Source: Winkia neuii subsp. neuii DSM 8576
Lineage (GTDB): Bacteria; Actinomycetota; Actinomycetes; Actinomycetales; Actinomycetaceae
Direction of reading: 5' to 3'
DNA: 64,000 bases
Assembly (NCBI RefSeq): GCF_000420405.1
Contig: NZ_ATUW01000004.1
Coordinates: 124,001 to 188,000 of the forward strand
The translations under genes were made by a program, and so were the position numbers. Positions 1 through 9,397 of the stretch are shown here, one piece after another. Under the pieces are notes generated by a model. The model was not told the DNA's origin. It made no database searches and saw only the letters and a list, made by a program, of their open reading frames with translations. Position 1 is the stretch's first letter. Every line of letters begins with the position of its first letter.

Positions 1-503
1 GCCTCGACATTTCGAGCCAGGATTTGATAACCGGAATCGGCCACCATCATGCCACCGACTTCCGCCCGATCCATACCCAAAATCGGGGCTATCTGCTTTG
101 CAGCCTCGACTGGACCAGTACCTATTACCTTCTCTTTAGCGTCGGCGCCCTCGGCAGCTTTTGTTTTCGTTACGACTTTACCGGCCCCGTTCACGATTTC
201 CTTGTGAACGTAAGTGCGCAACAGATAGGGATTGGCAACAACGTTGTACCTCTGCGTAGAGGTGGCCAAAACTGTGCCTCGAGCGTCAGTAATTTTGCCG
301 CGTTCCGCGCGTATCGGATAAGTTACGGTACGCATCTTGGCTGCCTCTGAAGACAGAGCAGGACCGTCGACAACCTGAATCTTGACCAGCGCCAAGGAAC
401 AAAGAACCATGCCCGCAACGAGCACCAGCGCGAGCTTCTTGATGCGGTCGACAAGCTCAAAGCGCCGCCACAGCCGCGCAAAAAAGTTAGTTATGGCCGA
501 CAA
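1..503 (-). CDS. ftsI: Penicillin-binding protein 2 / FtsI, N-terminal part (runs off the window)
   Basis: Only the first 167 codons lie in the window; the transpeptidase domain is beyond its left edge. FtsI is the septal peptidoglycan transpeptidase of the divisome. Reading from a TTG at 503, a short basic cytoplasmic stretch is followed by one membrane segment (about residues 24-43). The dimerisation-domain signature RGKITDARG comes at about 68-76 and matches the RGxIxDRxG motif of class B PBPs. No ATG lies upstream in frame before the ftsL coding sequence, and the TTG sits 3 nt after the ftsL stop, so tight coupling is likely, although the ribosome binding site is weak. Identification rests on the signature plus its place after rsmH and ftsL. 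The exact start is uncertain. Confidence 0.88.
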   Translation of the reverse strand, partial: MSAITNFFARLWRRFELVDRIKKLALVLVAGMVLCSLALVKIQVVDGPALSSEAAKMRTVTYPIRAERGKITDARGTVLATSTQRYNVVANPYLLRTYVHKEIVNGAGKVVTKTKAAEGADAKEKVIGTGPVEAAKQIAPILGMDRAEVGGMMVADSGYQILARNVE

Positions 504-505
504 GC

Positions 506-889
506 TTACTGCGCTGCCTTGCCACCCTCGATTGTTTTAGAACCGAGAGACACATAACCTAACTCCACGCCAGGAACCATACCGTGCGAAAGCGCAAAAG
601 TGCGCAGCGAATCCGGAGAAGACAAAGATTGCACCCGCACCTGCAAATCCTGATTTGCTTCCACCATTCTGTCCAATTCCACCTGGTCCTCGTGCATCGA
701 ATACGACAGCATCGCCATCTGAGTGTTGATCGCTATGGGCATCACAATCAGTGCTAACAATGCCAAGGCCACGCCAACCCAAGAAAGTATTGGGGATTTT
801 GCAGGCGCCGTCGTCTCCACGACCGAAAGCAACGGGCGGCTAGCTCTTCTTGGTTGCCTGCGCGGACGTCCCAATGCTGCCTGAGTCAT
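506..889 (-). CDS. ftsL: FtsL-like cell division protein
   Basis: Small bitopic membrane protein of 127 residues: a basic cytoplasmic N-terminus rich in Arg (about 8-20), one membrane helix (about 36-55) and an extracellular heptad-like region (about 60-95), then a short C-terminal tail. This is the usual architecture of FtsL/septum-formation-initiator proteins, which form the FtsQLB complex and recruit FtsI and FtsW. Sequence conservation in this family is very low, so the call depends mainly on size, topology and position between rsmH and ftsI. Its ATG overlaps the rsmH stop by 4 nt (ATGA), which implies coupled translation. Confidence 0.82.
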   Translation of the reverse strand: MTQAALGRPRRQPRRASRPLLSVVETTAPAKSPILSWVGVALALLALIVMPIAINTQMAMLSYSMHEDQVELDRMVEANQDLQVRVQSLSSPDSLRTFALSHGMVPGVELGYVSLGSKTIEGGKAAQ

Positions 890-1842
890 GACCGCTGCCT
901 TCCTTCGCTAACTCGTTCGATTGCCCGAAGCCGCACTGGAGCCGAGCGCGGATTAGAACTTTGTTCTGTTGCATCTGCCTTTTGCGCACCCGTAAAAACC
1001 AACTTGAAATTTGGAAGAAGTTCTTCTGGCACTACGGGCAAATCAGGTGGAGCTCCAGAGGTCGAAGCATCCTTGAAAGCCTGCTTTACAATTCGATCTT
1101 CCAGAGACTGGTAGGACTCGACTACCAGGCGCGCTCCCACCCGCAGGCTCTCCAAGGCAGCCGGAAGCGCGTCCTCGAGAATAGTTAGCTCATTGTTAAC
1201 AGCCACACGCAAAGCTTGAAACGTGCGCTTAGCTGGATTACCGCCTTTGCGCCGAGCCGGGGCCGGGATGCATTCACGTACCAATTGCGCCAGCTGCCCT
1301 GAACGGGTAAGCGGTTCGGTTTCCCTTTTCCTCACGAGGGCGCGAGCGATCTTGCCAGCAAACTTTTCCTCGCCGTAAACGTGCAGTATGCGCGCCAGTT
1401 CCCCCTGGGAAGCCGTGCGCAGGAGATCGGCTGCAGAGATCCCCTTAGAGGTATCCATCCGCATATCCAAATAGGTATCGCGCGAATAGGCAAAGCCACG
1501 TTCGTCCTGGTCGAGCTGGTAAGAGGAAACTCCCAAATCCATAAGGATCCCAGCCACTTTCCCCCCGACGGAATCTGCGACCTCGCCCACTTGATCGTAG
1601 GTAGTGTGGAAGGGTTCAAAGCGGTCACCGAAAGGCCGCAAACGTTCTTTAGCTATTTCCAGCGCCTCACTGTCTCGGTCGATTCCGAGCAGATGCACTG
1701 AAGGAAACCGGCGCAGAATTGCTTCACTGTGGCCCCCCATGCCAACAGTGCAGTCAATGATTATGGAACCATCTGCTACCCCGGGTGCAAGAAGTTCTAG
1801 GCAGCGTTCAACCATTACCGGCACATGCCCGTAATTTTTCAT
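886..1842 (-). CDS. rsmH: 16S rRNA (cytosine(1402)-N4)-methyltransferase RsmH
   Basis: RsmH (formerly MraW) adds the N4-methyl group to C1402 of 16S rRNA using SAM. The SAM-binding motif DCTVGMGGHSEAI lies about 30 residues from the start, and the family strings GILMDLGVSSYQLD and AKRTFQALRVAVNNEL are present. A longer frame begins at 1866, but the ATG at 1842 is preceded by GGAAGG at 8 nt spacing and gives the usual N-terminus (MKNYGHVPVM), so it is preferred (318 residues). It follows mraZ, as in most bacteria, and overlaps ftsL by 4 nt. Confidence 0.96.
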   Translation of the reverse strand: MKNYGHVPVMVERCLELLAPGVADGSIIIDCTVGMGGHSEAILRRFPSVHLLGIDRDSEALEIAKERLRPFGDRFEPFHTTYDQVGEVADSVGGKVAGILMDLGVSSYQLDQDERGFAYSRDTYLDMRMDTSKGISAADLLRTASQGELARILHVYGEEKFAGKIARALVRKRETEPLTRSGQLAQLVRECIPAPARRKGGNPAKRTFQALRVAVNNELTILEDALPAALESLRVGARLVVESYQSLEDRIVKQAFKDASTSGAPPDLPVVPEELLPNFKLVFTGAQKADATEQSSNPRSAPVRLRAIERVSEGRQRS

Positions 1843-1941
1843 CAATACCGCCTTCCAAAGGGTCATAATCTTGGACCCCCTCCGCTCTCTGAAACCGGGG
1901 AAGTGGCCTCAGAAATCGGAGAGAAACCGAAATTATGACCC

Positions 1942-2373
1942 TTAGAACAAACCTGGGATTACTTCTTCAGCAGTGTCCGAGAACGCCTGCTCGTGCTCCG
2001 CAAGGTACGTCTGCCAGGAAGCGTGATCCCAAATTTCTATTCGGGAGCCAGCACCTATCACTGCCACGTCGCGCTTGAGCCCAGCGTAAGAGCGAAGCAG
2101 CGCCGGAATAGTGATCCTTCCCTGCTTATCAGGTTTGTCATCCGTAGCTCCCGAAAGCATGACCCTAATGAAATCCCTGGCCTGCCTACTGGAAATAGGT
2201 GCCCGGCGTAATTCTTGGTACATGTTTGCGAATTCTTGGGAAGTAAACACGTATAAGCAGCGGTCCTGGCCCCTGGTTAGGACCAGCCCCTCAGCGAGTT
2301 CCTCACGGTAGCGGGAAGGCAGGATAAGGCGCCCCTTGTCGTCTAGCTTTGGTTCAGCCGTACCAAGGAACAC
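1942..2373 (-). CDS. mraZ: Transcriptional regulator MraZ
   Basis: MraZ is a double AbrB-fold DNA-binding protein that represses its own dcw operon in the species studied. The protein begins [15 protein letters not shown], the canonical first SpoVT-AbrB repeat, and the second repeat carries the paired DKQGRITIP motif. A longer frame reaches 2412, but the GTG at 2373 lies just after GAGGAGG and gives the family N-terminus, so 143 residues is the likely product. Direct repeats resembling MraZ boxes lie immediately upstream, consistent with autoregulation. Confidence 0.95.
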   Translation of the reverse strand: MFLGTAEPKLDDKGRLILPSRYREELAEGLVLTRGQDRCLYVFTSQEFANMYQELRRAPISSRQARDFIRVMLSGATDDKPDKQGRITIPALLRSYAGLKRDVAVIGAGSRIEIWDHASWQTYLAEHEQAFSDTAEEVIPGLF

Positions 2374-2394
2374 ACGCACCTCCTCACCGCACGC

Positions 2395-2410
2395 CTCCAC
2401 TTTACTCCAC
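2395..2410 (-). promoter_or_regulatory. MraZ-box direct repeats next to mraZ
   Basis: On the coding strand of mraZ, two copies of GTGGAG are spaced exactly 10 bp apart, about 22-37 nt upstream of the GTG start. MraZ binds short G-rich direct repeats of one-helical-turn period in E. coli and other species. The binding role here is inferred from spacing, base content and position. Confidence 0.6.
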
Positions 2411-2491
2411 ATTCAACCACAAAGGGAAGAGATGCCCCCGATTTCGCGTTGCAAGCGGCAATAAAATGGTTATTTACCTGCATAAATAGAA

Positions 2492-2508
2492 GTGGAGTGA
2501 GGTGGAGT
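2492..2508 (+). promoter_or_regulatory. Second pair of GTGGAGT repeats, inverted relative to the mraZ-proximal pair
   Basis: Two copies of GTGGAGT again sit 10 bp apart, this time on the plus strand about 85 bp further upstream. The opposing pairs could allow looping, or could represent a second MraZ operator. No gene on the plus strand uses this as its promoter region. Confidence 0.45.
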
Positions 2509-2560
2509 AAAAATTTCTATTTCATCCTCATAGCAGGGGGCGAAGCGACGACACTTTAAA

Positions 2561-2590
2561 TAAAAAAAGGGGAAGGCCAACGCCTTCCCC
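2561..2590 (-). terminator. Rho-independent terminator after the DUF3040 gene
   Basis: A 9-bp perfect stem (GGGGAAGGC/GCCTTCCCC, positions 2569-2577 and 2582-2590) with a 4-nt loop is followed on the minus strand by seven T residues. It separates the DUF3040 gene from the dcw promoter region. Confidence 0.85.
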
Positions 2591-2603
2591 GGGGTTCGGA
2601 TAA

Positions 2604-2996
2604 CTAATATCTGCCTGAATCGCCAGGTTCGTGCCTATCCCAGCGTTCACGCTGCTTGTTCATAAAGTTAGAAGTACGACGCGGTTTCTTAGCTGAGCCG
2701 GTAAGCTTTCCTACCATCTTCTTATTCCACGGCAACGTGATACCAAATACCATCAGCAAAAAGCCCACTATTGCGAGCAGTATGGCGCCCCAGTTGTACC
2801 CCAGCGATACGGCCACAACCAGCACAATCAGCCCTAGAAGGCTCACGGCCCCCATCGCTGCTAGAACACGCGGCGGAGTCTTGCGCGGGGTGGGCGCAGG
2901 CTTTTCTTTCATGGCAGCGTCAAAGGAAGGATCACCCTCGCGCAATTGCTGTTCAAGATCTGCGAGGACCTGCTTTTCGTAATCAGACAGTCCCAC
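2604..2996 (-). CDS. DUF3040 membrane protein
   Basis: Small actinobacterial membrane protein of unknown function, commonly found beside mraZ and dinB. The N-terminus (MGLSDYEKQVLADLEQQL) is the family signature, an acidic amphipathic helix. Two hydrophobic segments follow in the middle, then a basic C-terminal tail. The GTG at 2996 is preceded by AAGGAAGG at good spacing and matches the family start, so the longer frame to 3029 is not used (130 residues). It ends at a strong terminator. Function is not known. Confidence 0.88.
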   Translation of the reverse strand: MGLSDYEKQVLADLEQQLREGDPSFDAAMKEKPAPTPRKTPPRVLAAMGAVSLLGLIVLVVAVSLGYNWGAILLAIVGFLLMVFGITLPWNKKMVGKLTGSAKKPRRTSNFMNKQRERWDRHEPGDSGRY

Positions 2997-3031
2997 GTGA
3001 ACCTTCCTTACTACTAAACGTGTAAACACTC

Positions 3032-4288
3032 TCAGGATAAAGCATCGGGGCGGGTTTTCCCCAACTCATTCTTTCCCGTTGGCCCGGAAAGCAGCGATGC
3101 GGGCAATAGCACATTTTCGCCAAACTTAGCAGTCACCCCATCCATAGCGCTTTCCGCCGCCCTGCGCCCGTCCTCGCCGTCGAAAGACAGTTGAATGCCG
3201 AGCTCGGCAGAAATGAGGCCTTCAATTCTAACTCCCACTAGTCGGTATCCTCCCGCGGGGATATTTACCGAGTGCCCCAGGTTTCTGGCCACTTGAAAGA
3301 TTTTGGCTCCCACATCAGTAGCGGTCACGGTCTTCGAACGGGTGATAGTAGAAAAGTCCGCCCCCCGCAACTTGACTACCACGGTTTGCCCCTGCCACTT
3401 TTTTGCTCTAAGTTTCGCTGCACACTCGTGAGCCTGGCTGAGCAAAACATCGTCAAGATCCGCGAAAGTAGCTATGTTGCTTGCAAAAGTTACCTCCGTG
3501 CCAATGGATTTTTCAGCCTCCTCACCACCGACCACCGACAGATCTATTCCCCTGCTTATTTGCGCTAGCCTAGCGCCTGCCGCCTTACCCACCTTGTGCT
3601 GCAAGTCTTTTACCTCCACCTGGGAGAGTTGGCCGACAGTTCTAATTCCACTTCCAAGCAGAACCTGCTGCGCCCTCCTCCCCACTCCGGGCAGCGCCCC
3701 CACCGGTAGGTCGCGCAAAAAGTCTGTTACCGCACTCTCCGGCACTAAGAGCACCCCGTCCGGTTTCGCATGCGAAGAAGCAATCTTTGCTACTAATTTA
3801 GAGGGCGCAATCCCCACCGAGGCTGCAATTCCTGTCTCCCGCCGAATCCTCTGGCGCAGGGAAGCCGCAATTTGAGTGGAAGAACCAAAAAGACGCCGTA
3901 CCCCTGCCACATCTAGGTAAGCTTCGTCGATGCTGACTTTCTGAAACGCGGGAGTATAGGAGGCCAAAATCGCCATAACTGCCCGGGACACCTGCGAATA
4001 GATGTTCTTTCGAGTCGGCAGCACGTAAGCCTGCGGACACGCTCGAAGCGCTTGCCCCATTGGCATTCCAGCGCGCACACCGTAGGCACGCGCCTCGTAG
4101 GTAGCCGAGGTGACTACTCCCCGATTTGAATGGCCTCCTACTATGAGCGGTTTTCCACGCAGATCCGGGTGATGGAGTAGTTCGACCGAAGCGAAGAAGC
4201 AGTCCATGTCAACGTGCAAAATATTTGCCGCGGAATCGTCGCTGCCCCACCCCCGCTTTGCACTGGCTAACCTTGGCGCGTTGGACAT
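3032..4288 (-). CDS. dinB: DNA polymerase IV (Y family)
   Basis: Error-prone translesion polymerase. The catalytic carboxylates are visible in HVDMDCFFASVELL (D27, D29) and SIDEAYLDV (D121, E122). The helix-hairpin-helix region (GVGRRAQQVLLGSGIRTVGQL) and the little-finger domain follow. At 418 residues it is slightly longer than E. coli DinB, as usual in actinobacteria. No beta-clamp motif is obvious at the extreme C-terminus. It starts 3 nt after the PAC2 gene ends, so the two are probably co-transcribed. No SOS box is seen directly upstream. Confidence 0.95.
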   Translation of the reverse strand: MSNAPRLASAKRGWGSDDSAANILHVDMDCFFASVELLHHPDLRGKPLIVGGHSNRGVVTSATYEARAYGVRAGMPMGQALRACPQAYVLPTRKNIYSQVSRAVMAILASYTPAFQKVSIDEAYLDVAGVRRLFGSSTQIAASLRQRIRRETGIAASVGIAPSKLVAKIASSHAKPDGVLLVPESAVTDFLRDLPVGALPGVGRRAQQVLLGSGIRTVGQLSQVEVKDLQHKVGKAAGARLAQISRGIDLSVVGGEEAEKSIGTEVTFASNIATFADLDDVLLSQAHECAAKLRAKKWQGQTVVVKLRGADFSTITRSKTVTATDVGAKIFQVARNLGHSVNIPAGGYRLVGVRIEGLISAELGIQLSFDGEDGRRAAESAMDGVTAKFGENVLLPASLLSGPTGKNELGKTRPDALS

Positions 4289-4291
4289 GAC

Positions 4292-5269
4292 TTAGGAAGA
4301 TTTCGACGGACCATCTACTGGCCCATCTGCCCTGTGCCTGCCCCGCGGCCTCTCTTCTTTAACGTCCTCGGGCTCGCTAGAGTCGGAGCGCTGGCGTTCC
4401 ACAACTGCCAAGAAATCTTCAAGACGTTCTGCCAAATCTTCGCCAGACGGCATCTTCTCCTTATTGGCACCCACCTGCAACTTCGAGATGTCCAAAGAAT
4501 CAATTCGTTGCTCCAACTGGGCAATGACTCCGCCTATTTCGCTAGATTCACTGGCTTCTTGGTCCAGACGTTTTGAAATCAAGTCTGAAGCTGCTTCGAG
4601 ATCGCCTATAGGCAGTTCCAGTCCGGTGAGGTCGCTAATCCTACTTATGAGGGCGGCGGCACCGGCTGGGTAGTCGGCGTCCATTACGTAGTAAGGCACT
4701 CCCACAGTCAAACCGATCGAATCGATTCCCACCTGCCCGAGTCTATATTGCAGATACATCCCCATAGAAGCTGAAAACTGCATGATCCCGGCTTGTTCGT
4801 CCTGTGGCGGAAGCAAATCTAGGCGAGTGCCAGTTTGGTTCACTAGTGGCGGACGGGTGTGCGGGGTAGCCGCCGGTAAACCCAAAACGTTAATTGCTGT
4901 TTCAATGCCAGCCTCCTTGGCATACTCGGATACCACCTGGGCAAATTCGTTCCACCGCAGATCTGGTTCGGGCCCGTGCAACACCAAAATTTCTTGCCCC
5001 GTGTAATCAGTCACCTTGTCGATCGCGATCTCTGGAGGCTCCATGTCAGTTAGCGTCCACTGCGAAAGGGTGGCTACCGGACGCCGCGCTCTAAAGTCGA
5101 CTAATTTATCTGCGTCAAAAGTCACTACCCTCTCGGTAGGTAGCGACGGCAAAAGCTGCTCGAGCGTCAACCTACCCGCATGCCCGGCGTCGATCGCCCC
5201 GTACATGTGGTGGAGCAGAATCCGCGAGCGCACTGGCACGTCAGCAATCTGAGAGATGATGTTTGTCAT
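4292..5269 (-). CDS. PAC2 family protein
   Basis: Belongs to the PAC2 (proteasome assembly chaperone 2-like) family of actinobacteria. The evidence is the N-terminal beta-strand/loop region with LLHHMYGAIDAGHAG, the conserved block ITDYTGQEILVLHGPEPDLRW-like around residue 100, and the segment GLPAATPHTRPP. The C-terminal 60 residues are acidic and charged. The ATG at 5269 follows a GGTGGAGG ribosome binding site and gives 325 residues; the longer frame to 5338 lacks such support. The molecular role in bacteria is not settled. It sits directly upstream of dinB and diverges from the helicase gene. Confidence 0.85.
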   Translation of the reverse strand: MTNIISQIADVPVRSRILLHHMYGAIDAGHAGRLTLEQLLPSLPTERVVTFDADKLVDFRARRPVATLSQWTLTDMEPPEIAIDKVTDYTGQEILVLHGPEPDLRWNEFAQVVSEYAKEAGIETAINVLGLPAATPHTRPPLVNQTGTRLDLLPPQDEQAGIMQFSASMGMYLQYRLGQVGIDSIGLTVGVPYYVMDADYPAGAAALISRISDLTGLELPIGDLEAASDLISKRLDQEASESSEIGGVIAQLEQRIDSLDISKLQVGANKEKMPSGEDLAERLEDFLAVVERQRSDSSEPEDVKEERPRGRHRADGPVDGPSKSS

Positions 5270-5412
5270 TTTTACCTCCACCTTCTTTAGTCTTACTTTA
5301 TCGGTTCGGCCCGATAGTTGAAGACTCCGCGCGAACAACTATCATCTTGGTCTGACACAATAGGTTAACTTTCATTTCGTGTAACCAGTAAACTTCGATC
5401 TTTATTCCAAGG

Positions 5413-7587
5413 ATGGCCGTGACTTCTACTCCACTGGACCAAGAACAGCCCGCAGTTGATAGGGCATATAGGGCATTGGACACCGCCCGCGATAGTTACA
5501 GGGCAAGCCAGCGCAAGGCTGAGGCGGCCGGAGCCCACGGCTCCCCCCAAGCCCGTTCTGAGCGCGACGCGATCGCCGCCCACTTCGGAGACCAGGCAAG
5601 CCGGTTGGAACAGGTTGAGGACAAACTGGTGTTCGGGCGTTTGGATATGGCCGCGGGGCATTCGCCTTCCCCACGCTACATTGGCAGAGTTGGTTTGACC
5701 GAGGACGGGAAAACTATTTTGGTGGATTGGCGCGCCAAGGCAGCTACGCCGTTTTACAGGGCTACTCCGGCAAATCACGAGGGCGTTGTGCGCCGCCGCC
5801 ACATTGGCACTAGATTGCGGAAGGTCATTTCTTTAGAGGACGATCTGTTTGACGTGTCTGCCTCGGAAGGAGTTTCTCTAGCTGGTGAGGGCGCATTGTT
5901 TGCCGCCATGAATTCCGCTCGAGGCGGGCACATGGGCGACATTGTGACGACTATTCAAGCTGAGCAGGACGAGGTCATTCGCTCGAATGCGAAGGAGCTG
6001 CTAGTGGTGCAGGGTGGGCCCGGCACAGGCAAGACAGCAGTGGCGTTACACCGCGCGGCATACCTGCTTTATGCTCAGCGGGAGAAACTTGCCCGTTCGG
6101 GGGTTTTGGTAGTGGGCCCCTCACGCAGATTTCTCCGCTATATTGAACAAGTCTTGCCGGCCCTTGGAGAAACTGGAGTGGTTTCAGTTACTTTGGGCGA
6201 GCTACTTCCGGGGCTATCCACTTCAACGCATGATTCGGATAACGTGGCGGCCCTGAAGGGAAGCATGGAGTGGACAAAAATTGCCAAGCGGGCAGTTGCC
6301 TCTAGAAGAAGGATTCCCACTGCTCCTATTGAGCTGCGGGTGTCAGGACAGCAGCTTTCGCTTAGCCCCCAGGATGTGAAGGTGGCCGCCAGACGTGCAA
6401 AGCAGGCTTCCAGGCAGCACAACGTTGCCCGCACTACCTTCGCATTGACACTTTTGGAACGGCTGACTGACAAATTTTTGGCAGCCGACGAATCGCTTAC
6501 TGAATCCGACAGGAATTGGGTTCGCGAGGAGTTGCGCACAAACGTAGAAGTCAAGCGGAACATCAACTTGTGCTGGATGCCAGAATCTGCCCAGGCCTTA
6601 CTGGTTAAACTGTTCACGCGTCCGGAGTTGCTGAAAACTTGTGCACCCACCTTTAGCGAGGACGAAGTAGCGGCTTGCCAGCGCCCCAAGGACGCTCCGT
6701 TCACGGTTGAAGACATCCCGATTTTAGACGAATTGGCGGAGCTGTTAGGCCCCTCCGATGTTTTTGCCGCCGCCCAGCGCGAGCGTCAAAAGGCCGAGCG
6801 AGATGCTGCTCGTAGACGAGCCCAGCAAGCTTTAGACATGGATGGTTTAGGTGGGGGAATTGTCAACGCCCAGATGCTCGCCGAGCGGGCCGAGGGAGCG
6901 GGTACTGATTCTACTTTGTCTGAGAGGGCCCGAGCCGATCGTTCTTGGACCTACGGGCACATCGTGGTTGACGAGGCCCAAGAGTTGTCTCCGCTGGCTT
7001 GGGCAGCGCTGCTGCGCCGGTGCCCGTCGCGCTCGTTTACGGTGGTGGGCGATTTAGCTCAGAGGACGGGCAGGAATGTTGCTGACTGGAAAGAGGTGTT
7101 GGGGCCGGCTGCCCGGGCCTACTCAGATACTGCGGTACTCTCGATCTGCTACCGCACCCCGCAGACCATAATGGATGCTGCCGAAAAGGTGGCACGCAAG
7201 TTGGGCAGGCACGTTGACTACCCGGTTACAGCAGTGCGCGATCTGGCCGACTGCCTCAAACTGCACCAAAGTCAGACTCCCCTTGAAAAGGCCCGCGAGT
7301 TGGCCGAAGCAGCCTGTGCAGAATTAGACGCCGAGCACGGCCCCGGTCAGGGGCAGGTGGCGGTTATTGCCGAGGGTGAGGCGGCGCGCACTTTTCACTG
7401 CGTCGACGACAGGATCCAGGCAATGCCCGCCCGAGATTCTAAGGGCCTGGAGTTCGACGTAGTTGTTTTAGTGGAGCCGTTCCAGCTTGCGAGCCGCCCC
7501 GGAGATCTGTATGTAGCCATGACACGGCCTACCAAACGGTTGGATGTGGTCTACTCTGAGCGGTTGCCGGAGGGGTTTGCGATCTAG
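5413..7587 (+). CDS. HelD-like superfamily 1 ATPase (UvrD/Rep-type helicase fold)
   Basis: A 724-residue SF1 protein with an N-terminal coiled region (about 1-75) before the motor. Walker A is GGPGTGKT at 201-208, Walker B/motif II is VDEAQELSPLAW at about 520, and motif VI is YVAMTRPTKRL near the C-terminus. This order (N-terminal arm, 1A domain, long insertion, 2A domain) is that of HelD proteins, which release stalled RNA polymerase; some actinobacterial relatives (HelR) act on rifampicin-bound polymerase. Whether this one does is inference. It is transcribed divergently from the PAC2 gene. There is a weak AAGG ribosome binding site before the ATG. Confidence 0.85.
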   Translation: MAVTSTPLDQEQPAVDRAYRALDTARDSYRASQRKAEAAGAHGSPQARSERDAIAAHFGDQASRLEQVEDKLVFGRLDMAAGHSPSPRYIGRVGLTEDGKTILVDWRAKAATPFYRATPANHEGVVRRRHIGTRLRKVISLEDDLFDVSASEGVSLAGEGALFAAMNSARGGHMGDIVTTIQAEQDEVIRSNAKELLVVQGGPGTGKTAVALHRAAYLLYAQREKLARSGVLVVGPSRRFLRYIEQVLPALGETGVVSVTLGELLPGLSTSTHDSDNVAALKGSMEWTKIAKRAVASRRRIPTAPIELRVSGQQLSLSPQDVKVAARRAKQASRQHNVARTTFALTLLERLTDKFLAADESLTESDRNWVREELRTNVEVKRNINLCWMPESAQALLVKLFTRPELLKTCAPTFSEDEVAACQRPKDAPFTVEDIPILDELAELLGPSDVFAAAQRERQKAERDAARRRAQQALDMDGLGGGIVNAQMLAERAEGAGTDSTLSERARADRSWTYGHIVVDEAQELSPLAWAALLRRCPSRSFTVVGDLAQRTGRNVADWKEVLGPAARAYSDTAVLSICYRTPQTIMDAAEKVARKLGRHVDYPVTAVRDLADCLKLHQSQTPLEKARELAEAACAELDAEHGPGQGQVAVIAEGEAARTFHCVDDRIQAMPARDSKGLEFDVVVLVEPFQLASRPGDLYVAMTRPTKRLDVVYSERLPEGFAI

Positions 7588-7705
7588 AGACGCTCTGGCG
7601 CCTGCAAAATACTATTGAAAGAGCTTCAGCAGCCATATGAAGACTTTGCTTTTGATGAGTATTTTTTGATGTGCTTATTGCCTGGTAAACATATAGAGTG
7701 TTTGC

Positions 7706-9397
7706 GTGAATGATGCAGAGGGAATCTCGGACCTAACCCGGCGCCTGCGGAAGGGATATGACCCTAAAGTAGCTCACGAGGTGGACCCCACCCCTGCTAG
7801 CTTGGTAACACTGTTGCAGGAGGCCGCTCGAAAGTGGCCAGATCGAGTTGCCACAGATTTTCTGGGCTCCACCTACACGTTTGCGTCTCTGGAAGAGCAA
7901 ACTCGCAAAGCGGCTGGGGTACTAGCCAGCCTCGGGGTGGAAAAGGGCGATAGGGTGAGCCTAATAATGCCCAACTGCCCCCAGTTTCTTACCATCTTTT
8001 TCGGAGCCCTCCACCTGGGGGCGATCGCGGTAGCTCACAACCCTTTGGCTCCTAGTTCGGAGCTGCACACCGAAATTGAGCGAGTTTCGTCTAAGGTGGT
8101 ATTGGCCTGGCAAAAATCCGTGAAAAAGGTACTGGATACGCCAGCGAAAGTTGTGGCTGTAGATTTGGCGGCGGCATTGCCGCTAAGCGCACGCCTCGCG
8201 CTGAGACTCCCCATCTCAAAGGCCCGTAATTTGCGGCGCCAACTTTGCCAAAAAGTTCCTGCCGGGGTGCCGAGTTTTGACCGGTTGATTACGCAGGCTA
8301 AGCCCATTTTAGAGTCTGTTTATGTGGACCCGGAGCAGACCGCGGTTATGATGCACACCGGAGGTACCACAGGGTCGCCGAAGTCTGTGATGCTCTCAAG
8401 CACCAACCTGGTTTCTAACACTCGCGCAGCCGCCCAGTGGGTAACTCCCCTGCTTCACGACCACGAAGTTATTTACTCAGTGCTACCTTTCTTCCACGCC
8501 TTTGGCATGACGCTCGTTATGCTATCGGGCATCTTGGTAGGCGCCAGCCAGGTTATTTTCCCTAAGTTCGACGAAAGCCTCTGCCTTAGCGCCTGGCGGA
8601 GGCGACCCTGCACATTCATGATTGGGGTCCCGCCCATGTTCGCCCGCTTAGCCAAAGCCGCCAAGGCAAAGCGGGTAGACCTAAAAACTATCAACTACAC
8701 GATTTCGGGGGCTATGCCACTAAAGAAAGAGGATGCTGCCGCTTGGGCCAAAGCAACCGACGCACCTGTTATAGAGGGGTATGGAATGACCGAGACCTCC
8801 CCAATTGTCACCGGCTCCCCGCTGGGCTCAACTCGGGTGGGCACACTAGGTCTACCGTTTCCGTCGATACAGGTTCGCCTAGTTAGTTTAGACGACCCCA
8901 CCCGGGACGTAGACGACCTGGCCGGAGAACCGGGAGAACTAATCGTAAAAGGCCCTGGTTGTTCGAAGGGATATTGGAACGATCCAGTCGAAACGGAAAA
9001 TCTGTACACCAGCGAGGGCTGGCTTCGCACCGGCGACATAGCAGTCAACGACGACGGCTATCTGGCACTTGCCGACCGGCGAAAGGAACTTATCTTGTGC
9101 GGTGGGTTCAACGTCTACCCAACGCTCGTAGAAAAAGCTATTGCCTCCCACCCCGAGGTCGAAGACGTTGCGGTGGTGGGCCTGCCGGATGCTGAGCGAG
9201 GCGAAATAGTTGCTGCGGCAGTTATCCCCCACCCGGGATGCTCGCCAAGTTTAGCCAGCATTAGGAAACATATAGATGCCGAAATACCCCACTACGCAAT
9301 GCCGCGCAAGATTTTTCTGGTGGATCACTTACCAAAGTCAGACTTGGGGAAAGTGCTGCGCCGCGAGGTGCGAGAGCAGCTCCTAAGCAGCAACTAG
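7706..9397 (+). CDS. Long-chain fatty acid-CoA ligase (AMP-binding)
   Basis: Member of the ANL adenylate-forming superfamily; it activates a fatty acid with ATP and CoA. The P-loop-like motif [14 protein letters not shown] is at about 216, GYGMTETSP at about 357, the hinge/catalytic Asp region [21 protein letters not shown]-like at about 440, and the catalytic Lys lies in [12 protein letters not shown] near the C-terminus. All A-motifs look intact, at 563 residues. Start is GTG. The stop overlaps the convergent nrdR stop in a shared CTAG. The chain-length preference cannot be read from the sequence. Confidence 0.9.
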   Translation: MNDAEGISDLTRRLRKGYDPKVAHEVDPTPASLVTLLQEAARKWPDRVATDFLGSTYTFASLEEQTRKAAGVLASLGVEKGDRVSLIMPNCPQFLTIFFGALHLGAIAVAHNPLAPSSELHTEIERVSSKVVLAWQKSVKKVLDTPAKVVAVDLAAALPLSARLALRLPISKARNLRRQLCQKVPAGVPSFDRLITQAKPILESVYVDPEQTAVMMHTGGTTGSPKSVMLSSTNLVSNTRAAAQWVTPLLHDHEVIYSVLPFFHAFGMTLVMLSGILVGASQVIFPKFDESLCLSAWRRRPCTFMIGVPPMFARLAKAAKAKRVDLKTINYTISGAMPLKKEDAAAWAKATDAPVIEGYGMTETSPIVTGSPLGSTRVGTLGLPFPSIQVRLVSLDDPTRDVDDLAGEPGELIVKGPGCSKGYWNDPVETENLYTSEGWLRTGDIAVNDDGYLALADRRKELILCGGFNVYPTLVEKAIASHPEVEDVAVVGLPDAERGEIVAAAVIPHPGCSPSLASIRKHIDAEIPHYAMPRKIFLVDHLPKSDLGKVLRREVREQLLSSN

